Origin: an uncultured Clostridia bacterium
GTDB lineage: Bacteria; Bacillota; Clostridia; Christensenellales; Aristaeellaceae
Reading direction: 5' to 3'
NCBI GenBank assembly: GCA_947166705.1
Contig: CAMVFE010000018.1
Span: 1-45,525 of the forward strand
DNA: 45,525 nt
Shown: piece by piece, positions 40,578-45,525 of the stretch
Numbering within the stretch: position 1 is the stretch's first letter
Layout of the letters: every line of letters starts with the position of its first letter
Notes under the pieces: model-generated
What the model was told of the DNA's origin: nothing
What the model saw: the letters and a program-made list of their open reading frames with translations, nothing else
The model's database searches: none
Position numbers and translations under genes: made by a program

Positions 40578-43500
40578 TTATTCGACCGTTTCGCCGCTGT
40601 TCCGGTTGACGGTCCCCACGCCCAGCGGCACTCCGTACTCATCGATGAAGTTGTAGCCGGGGACGCGCTTCAGTCCGGTTTCCGGATCGTCTTCCATCGG
40701 CAGGTACCATACGACAAACTCCGCGTCGCGGTTCGGCATGATGCCGTCCACCCGCGCCCGCGTCGCCGTGTAGCCTTCAATCACCGGGCTCGCGACGTCA
40801 TAGGCGTCTCCAGGCCAGTGCGTCGCGGTATAGGTGTTCGCGGCGGTGGTTCCGTCCATGAACTGGTAGTAGATCGTCAGATGAACCGGCCTGCGCGTGT
40901 AGTAGACGTCGATGACCGTATCCTCAATGATGACTCCTGCCGCAACGGGCAGGTCCACCGTGTATCCGGGCTTCTCGGGGCTGACGACATTGTAGGCATC
41001 CCCGTAATGATGGGTCGCGTGATGGTCCGGGAAGGCCTTCTGACCGTCCGCCCAGTAGCGCACGGTCAGCGTATAAAGCTGCGGGTCGGGGACTTCACTC
41101 TCGTGAATATTGTAGATGTCATATCCGGTGATCGTGGTTTCGTACCCCTCCACCGGATCCTCGGTCACCGTGTAGGTAATCGCGCGTCCGTCCCTGTACC
41201 CCGGCAGATCGCTGAAGCTGAAGCTCCATTTGTTTCCGGATCCGGTCACCGTCGCGGAAGCAGTTTCCACGCCGTCCGCCAGCAGGCGCACGGTGATGCT
41301 CTCCGGCCGGATGCCGTCCGCGTCGTCATGGTCGCCCCAGGTCTTGGTTCCGCTGATGTTGACGCGTTCCGGTACGTGGGTGTTGATCAGATCGTATCCG
41401 CTGGTTTCCGCCGTGTAGCCCGCCACCTCGTCCTCGGTGACCGAATACACGATCTCCCGGCCGTTGACATATTTCGACAGGCCGCTGAAGCTGTACGTCC
41501 AGTCGGTGACGACGGCGCTGCTCACCGTCCGCCCGTCCGCCAGCAGGTTCACCGTGATGCTGGCCGGCCGGATGCCGTCCGCGTCGTTCTCATCGTTCCA
41601 GGTCTTGGTGCCGGAGATGGTGATCACCTCAGGCGTATGGGTGTTGGTGATGGTGAATCCGTCCGTCACGTTTCCGGTCACCGCGGTGGTGTAGCCCGCC
41701 ACTGCGTTTTCCGTCACGGTGTAGGTGATTTCCTCCCCCTCCGCGTACCTGGGCAGGTTGGTGAAGGTATAATTCCAGCGGTTTCCCGTTCCGTTCTGCA
41801 CGCGGTTCCTGACCGGGGTACCGTTGGCCAGCAGGTTAATGGTGATGTTCGCCGGGCGCAGGCCGTCCTGGTTGTTCCCGTCCTGCCAGATCTTGGTCAC
41901 CGGAATATCGATCGTCTCCGGCGTATGGGTGTTGGTGATGACAAAGCCGTTCGCCGCGTTCCCGGTGATTTCGGCGGTATAGCCGGTCACCTCGTCCTCC
42001 GTGACCGTATAGACGATAGCCTTTCCGTCCTCACGGGCCTTCGGCAGGTTCGTGAATTCAAAGGCCCAGGCTCCGTTCGCGTCCGCGGTAACGGCAGCGC
42101 TGGCGGCTTCCTTTCCGTCCGCCAGCAGGCGCACGGTGATGCGGGCCGGCCGGATCCCGTCCTGGTTGTCTCCGTCCTCCCAGACCTTGGTTCCCCTGAC
42201 GGCCGTCACGGACGGGCCGAAGGTATTGATCACGGTCACCTGGTCCGACCAGGCGGTTTCGGAGATCACGCCCGTATTGTCATCCCCGGACGCGCTGTGG
42301 CTGTCCCTCGTCTCGATGCTCTTCAGCTCAACGGTTCCGAACATCGTCCCCGTGTTCAGCCGGCCGCCCTTTCCGTCGGTCTCGATGATGCTGTAGCTAC
42401 CCTCGGGAACATTCACGAAGTAAACCTTGTTCTGCGCTTTTCCGTCCTTCACGGTGATGGACTTTTCATCCATCACGTAGCTGTCCTTCCCCTTTTCCTT
42501 CAGGCGGAACCAGAAGGTGCCGTTCACGCCGGAAGCCGGCTGGCCGCCTTCGATCTCCACTTCCTTTTCCACGGCGATGGTTTTCACCGGATAGAGGAAG
42601 AAATTGTCGCTCAGCTTTCCGCTTTCAACCTTCAGCTGAACCTTTTCACTGTTCTTGTTGGCCGGAGCGGTTCCCTCCTCGGAGGAGGCGCTGAAATAGG
42701 CGCCGTTCCCGGAGGCGATCCCGGAATCATCCGTGTAGATGGTGTAGTCCCCGGCTCCGGCCACGTTCGTGGCAAAGGAGCGGTACCCGTCCGGCATACG
42801 GGTCAGCTCTTTGCTCTCGCCCGTTCCGTCGTTCGTGACGGTGATCGGGTTCAGGCCTTCGCCGTCCTGCGTGCCGCTGCTCGCGTTATACGGGAGCATG
42901 AAGGTGCCCTGCAGTACCGTTTTCTCGGTCGTATTTATCGCCAGCGTGCTGCCGTTCCCGTCCCGGGTGTCCAGCGCGAACTTCGTCCCGTCGGAGTAGG
43001 CCTGCAGCGTTCCGCCGCTCACCTCCACGGCGGCGCGCTTATTTTCCGCACCGGACCCGACGCCCGCGGCGCCCCACCCGCCGATGGCGGTCACATTGCC
43101 GCCGGTGATGGAGACGGTAGTGGCGGAATCCACCATATACTTGTATTCGCCGGATTCATTCACGGCATTATATCCTGAGCCGATGCCGGCGCCGCCCTTC
43201 TTGTCGCCCCGGGAGGATTTGGATCCCGTGGCGTTCACGGTGCCGTTGCTGATGATCACCTGGACGGTGTCCGCGCCGTTGCTTCCGCCGATGCCGGCGC
43301 CGCCGCGTGCTCCCGCTGTGGCCGTCACGCTGCCCGCGCTGATGGTGACGGTCGTCTGTGTCAGCTTCGCGCCGCTTCCCCGTCCGGTGTTTTCTCTCTC
43401 CGCCTTTCCGTTCGGAGAGCCGCCGGACCCGATGCCCGCCGCGGTTCCCCCGCCGGTCGCGTTGATCACGCCGCCGGAAATCGTCACCCTGGCATGCCCT

Positions 43501-44615
43501 TCGTAACCGCCGCCGATTCCGGCACCGCCGTGATGGTAATTTGCGTTCCCGGCCCCGCCCGTGGCAGTAATCGTTCCGCCCGTGATGTTGATGATGGCGT
43601 CCCCGTACATGCCTCCGCCGATGCCGGCGGCGTTATAGGATCCACCCTTCGCTACAATTGTTCCGCCGTTGATCTCAATATCGACAAAATAATACCCTGG
43701 ACCTTTATCACCCTGATCGCCTTTGTCCTTGCTGCTTCCTATGGAGTTGCCGATGCCCGCTCCGCCGCTGCTCCCTCCAATAGCTTCAATATCGCCGCCA
43801 TTGATAACAACCTTAGCATCAGCGTGGTTTCCTCCGCCGATTCCTGCTCCGGCGTTGCCGCCGTTCCCACCTCTGGCTTTGACTGTACCGCCGTTGATGG
43901 TAATGCACCCGAACTCGCTGATTGGCGCTTTGTATGATCCGTTCTTATAAGGTGTATTGGCGCTGCCGATTCCTGCCGCATTATCAGCGCCCTGAGCAAT
44001 AACCGTTCCTGACTCGATGACAATATCGCCGTAATATTTGCCGTTCCTGTCGCTGCCTCCGATGCCGGCGGAATTGGAACCGCCTGTCGCGTCAAGCGAG
44101 CCCGAGCCGTTGATGGTCAGTTTGGACAGGTTTGAGGTTCCTCCCCTGTCCCAGTCGACCTCCACGCCGGCGTATCCGCCGGCTCCCGTAACGGTGTTGG
44201 ATGCGCCATCCGCCAGGGTGAGCGTCGCTTTCGTTCCGGGTGTAATTCTCAATGCCGCTCCGCCCGCCGCTGCGATGTTCACGCCGGCCAGGGTAACCGT
44301 CGCGTCGCCGTCGATGACGATGCGGTGCGATGTGGTGGCCTTGTCGGCCTTGTTCTTCACTGTCAGGGATCCGCCGGTGATCGTGAGAACTCCGTCCGCA
44401 AACGTGAAGTTGTCCCCGTCCGCGGGTTCCACCTCAAAGTCTCCCGTGTCCACGGTCCCCTTCGCGAAAAGGCGTCCCGCCGTGGGATACTGCGTATCCG
44501 AAGTGATCTGCTGACTCTCTCCGCCATCCTCGGCCGTGCCGGGCAGGATCCCGAGGATCATCATGACGGCTGTCAGGACCGCAAGGATCCTTCTGGCCCG
44601 ATTATTCTTCATCAT
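40578..44615 (-). CDS. Giant secreted adhesin: glycine-rich beta-helix, Cna_B and MucBP domains (module B)
   Basis: 1345 residues. A signal peptide (1 to about 28, ending near GTAEDGG) leads to a long region (about 60-560) of repeats such as INGGTIVAKGG...AAGIGGG, typical of a right-handed beta-helix. A SpaA-like segment (about 660-795) follows, then four Cna_B repeats (about 800-1165), each with a GTKxW-type lysine and YTVTE, residues that form intramolecular isopeptide bonds in this family. Two MucBP domains come next (from about 1177, YTLTVRYWADGQ), and the tail IDEYGVPLGVGTVNRNSGE. No LPXTG motif or membrane anchor is present. GGAGGAAG precedes the ATG. It lies 53 bases after its partner gene. 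Host or polysaccharide adhesion is inferred. Confidence 0.87.
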   Translation of the reverse strand: MMKNNRARRILAVLTAVMMILGILPGTAEDGGESQQITSDTQYPTAGRLFAKGTVDTGDFEVEPADGDNFTFADGVLTITGGSLTVKNKADKATTSHRIVIDGDATVTLAGVNIAAAGGAALRITPGTKATLTLADGASNTVTGAGGYAGVEVDWDRGGTSNLSKLTINGSGSLDATGGSNSAGIGGSDRNGKYYGDIVIESGTVIAQGADNAAGIGSANTPYKNGSYKAPISEFGCITINGGTVKARGGNGGNAGAGIGGGNHADAKVVINGGDIEAIGGSSGGAGIGNSIGSSKDKGDQGDKGPGYYFVDIEINGGTIVAKGGSYNAAGIGGGMYGDAIINITGGTITATGGAGNANYHHGGAGIGGGYEGHARVTISGGVINATGGGTAAGIGSGGSPNGKAERENTGRGSGAKLTQTTVTISAGSVTATAGARGGAGIGGSNGADTVQVIISNGTVNATGSKSSRGDKKGGAGIGSGYNAVNESGEYKYMVDSATTVSITGGNVTAIGGWGAAGVGSGAENKRAAVEVSGGTLQAYSDGTKFALDTRDGNGSTLAINTTEKTVLQGTFMLPYNASSGTQDGEGLNPITVTNDGTGESKELTRMPDGYRSFATNVAGAGDYTIYTDDSGIASGNGAYFSASSEEGTAPANKNSEKVQLKVESGKLSDNFFLYPVKTIAVEKEVEIEGGQPASGVNGTFWFRLKEKGKDSYVMDEKSITVKDGKAQNKVYFVNVPEGSYSIIETDGKGGRLNTGTMFGTVELKSIETRDSHSASGDDNTGVISETAWSDQVTVINTFGPSVTAVRGTKVWEDGDNQDGIRPARITVRLLADGKEAASAAVTADANGAWAFEFTNLPKAREDGKAIVYTVTEDEVTGYTAEITGNAANGFVITNTHTPETIDIPVTKIWQDGNNQDGLRPANITINLLANGTPVRNRVQNGTGNRWNYTFTNLPRYAEGEEITYTVTENAVAGYTTAVTGNVTDGFTITNTHTPEVITISGTKTWNDENDADGIRPASITVNLLADGRTVSSAVVTDWTYSFSGLSKYVNGREIVYSVTEDEVAGYTAETSGYDLINTHVPERVNISGTKTWGDHDDADGIRPESITVRLLADGVETASATVTGSGNKWSFSFSDLPGYRDGRAITYTVTEDPVEGYETTITGYDIYNIHESEVPDPQLYTLTVRYWADGQKAFPDHHATHHYGDAYNVVSPEKPGYTVDLPVAAGVIIEDTVIDVYYTRRPVHLTIYYQFMDGTTAANTYTATHWPGDAYDVASPVIEGYTATRARVDGIMPNRDAEFVVWYLPMEDDPETGLKRVPGYNFIDEYGVPLGVGTVNRNSGETVE

Positions 44616-44668
44616 CTGTATCTTCCTCCGTTCAGGAAACCTTCCTCATTCTTCGGGTTCCGGCCGGC

Positions 44669-45525
44669 TTATTCAGCGGTTTCTTCGCCGGACGCTTCCG
44701 CCGCGGCGGTTTCCTCCGCCGGGGTTTCCTCCGTCGGCGCAGGCTCTTCAGCCGGCTCCTCCTCCGCGGGTTCGGGAGCCTTCAGGGTGATCATGACGCG
44801 ATAGCCGTAGGTGAAGGTTTCCTCATCGATCACATAGCGGCAGGTCATCTCGTTTCCGTTTTCAACATTCCGGAAGGTTGCGCCCTCATCCGCCGTATAC
44901 TGCCACTGGACCGTATACACATCGGAATCCAGGAACCCTTCCAGCACAGCCGTCAGCACGACTTCCGTTCCTTCGTAGACCGTTTTCTCATCCCCCAGAG
45001 AAGAGGTAATCCGAACGGTCCGGATCGGCAGCGGCTCTTCCGGTTCCTCCTCCACATAAGCAGCCAGATCCTCCAGCTTCACAAAACCGGCGACGACGTT
45101 TCCTTCTTCGGTTGTAAGCTGAATCTGCCCCCAGATTTCATCCACGGGCTTCAGCCAGAGCTGCGCGCCGGCTTCCAGTACGGCCGCAGGCTCCGCAGCG
45201 TCGTCCATGTCCGCATAAAGAGCGGTGCCGTCCTCGCGGATCACATTCGCCTGGATGTATCCCTGTTCCTGAAGCTCTTCCTCCGTCAGCACGACGGCCT
45301 GCTCTTCTTCCGGTTCGCCATCCTCCGCCGCGGGTTTCACTTCTTCATCGGATCCGTCCCCTTCGGTCTCGGCTCCGTCCTCCGCAGGCTCACCCTCTTC
45401 CGCCGCGGGTTCCGTTCCTTCATCGGATCCGTCCCCTTCGGTTTCGGCTCCATCCTCCGCGGGCTCTCCGTCTTCCGCCGCGGGTTCCGTTCCTTCATCG
45501 GATCCGTCCCCTTCGGTTTCGGCTC
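44669..45525 (-). CDS. Acidic repeat protein with SH3-like and Ig-like domains (module B partner), 5' end missing
   Basis: The frame stays open to the right edge, so the N-terminus is outside the window; 285 codons are visible. From the edge inward: tandem 25-residue acidic repeats (AETEGDGSDEGTEPAAEDG type), a segment resembling a bacterial SH3 domain (GYIQANVIREDGTALYADMD ... VAGFVKLEDL), an Ig-like domain (YEGTEVVLTAVLEGF ... YTVQWQYTADEG), and a short Glu/Pro/Ala-rich tail. The Ig-like domain matches the C-terminal domain of the protein at 36188-38002 in pattern (YxGTEVxLTxxLxGF, YTxQWxY). It precedes the module B adhesin in the same transcription unit. Confidence 0.8.
   Translation of the reverse strand, partial: AETEGDGSDEGTEPAAEDGEPAEDGAETEGDGSDEGTEPAAEEGEPAEDGAETEGDGSDEEVKPAAEDGEPEEEQAVVLTEEELQEQGYIQANVIREDGTALYADMDDAAEPAAVLEAGAQLWLKPVDEIWGQIQLTTEEGNVVAGFVKLEDLAAYVEEEPEEPLPIRTVRITSSLGDEKTVYEGTEVVLTAVLEGFLDSDVYTVQWQYTADEGATFRNVENGNEMTCRYVIDEETFTYGYRVMITLKAPEPAEEEPAEEPAPTEETPAEETAAAEASGEETAE
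45346..45525 (-). repeat. 75-base tandem repeats
   Basis: The sequence CATCGGATCCGTCCCCTTCG starts at 45346, 45421 and 45496, an exact 75-base period, with near identity between copies. It encodes a 25-residue acidic unit and continues past the window edge. Confidence 0.92.

Noticed and set aside
40552-40579. Hairpin TTTCCGG-AAA-CCGGAAA followed by a run of Ts on the plus strand.
   Set aside because: It points against the flanking genes and overlaps the stop codon of the minus-strand adhesin gene; there is no plus-strand transcript to terminate that I can see.

Overview
The window reads as a high-GC, Gram-positive Bacillota (class Clostridia) chromosome segment. The basis is CtsR and CIRCE heat-shock control, a ClpC-type ATPase, MutS2, RqcH, strong purine-rich ribosome binding sites, sigma-A type promoters with 17-base spacers, and large secreted proteins with MBG, Cna_B and MucBP domains. 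The family or genus cannot be fixed from the sequence alone. No phage, insertion sequence, CRISPR array or rRNA gene was seen.

Left part (1-12669, all on the minus strand): the start of tuf behind tRNA-Gly(CCC) on one promoter; an M29 aminopeptidase; ctsR-clpC with a CtsR operator; aroK with a short ProB-like kinase; and mutS2 followed by a response regulator, a beta-lactamase-fold serine hydrolase and a histidine kinase packed end to end. At 12670-12932 a divergent region carries a perfect CIRCE element and the htpG promoter. htpG (plus) converges on recA (minus). Behind recA, on the minus strand, lies gpsA-rqcH-DNA methyltransferase-cysteine-rich protein.

Middle part (21139-30022, plus strand): a biosynthetic run carA, carB, purA, purB, mntP. 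It is preceded by a good promoter and a terminator-like hairpin in the carA leader. The striking point is that carB is fused in frame to a complete diaminopimelate epimerase (dapF), so one 1355-residue polypeptide joins carbamoyl-phosphate synthesis to lysine/peptidoglycan precursor synthesis.

Right part (30176-45525, minus strand): a PspC-domain protein, a U32-like cysteine-cluster protein of unknown function with a SurE-like N-terminus, a GNAT acetyltransferase, and then an accessory cell-surface region. That region holds two related two-gene modules. Each has an acidic secreted protein ending in an Ig-like domain, followed 43-53 bases later by a giant secreted protein ending in two MucBP domains and a shared C-terminal tail (pattern IDEYxxPxGxGxVNRxxGExxE). 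There is no LPXTG motif and no C-terminal membrane anchor. A lone family-5 solute-binding protein lies between the modules. The twin modules and their common tail are the best candidate for an undescribed surface display or anchoring system; the CarB-DapF fusion is the most unusual single gene.
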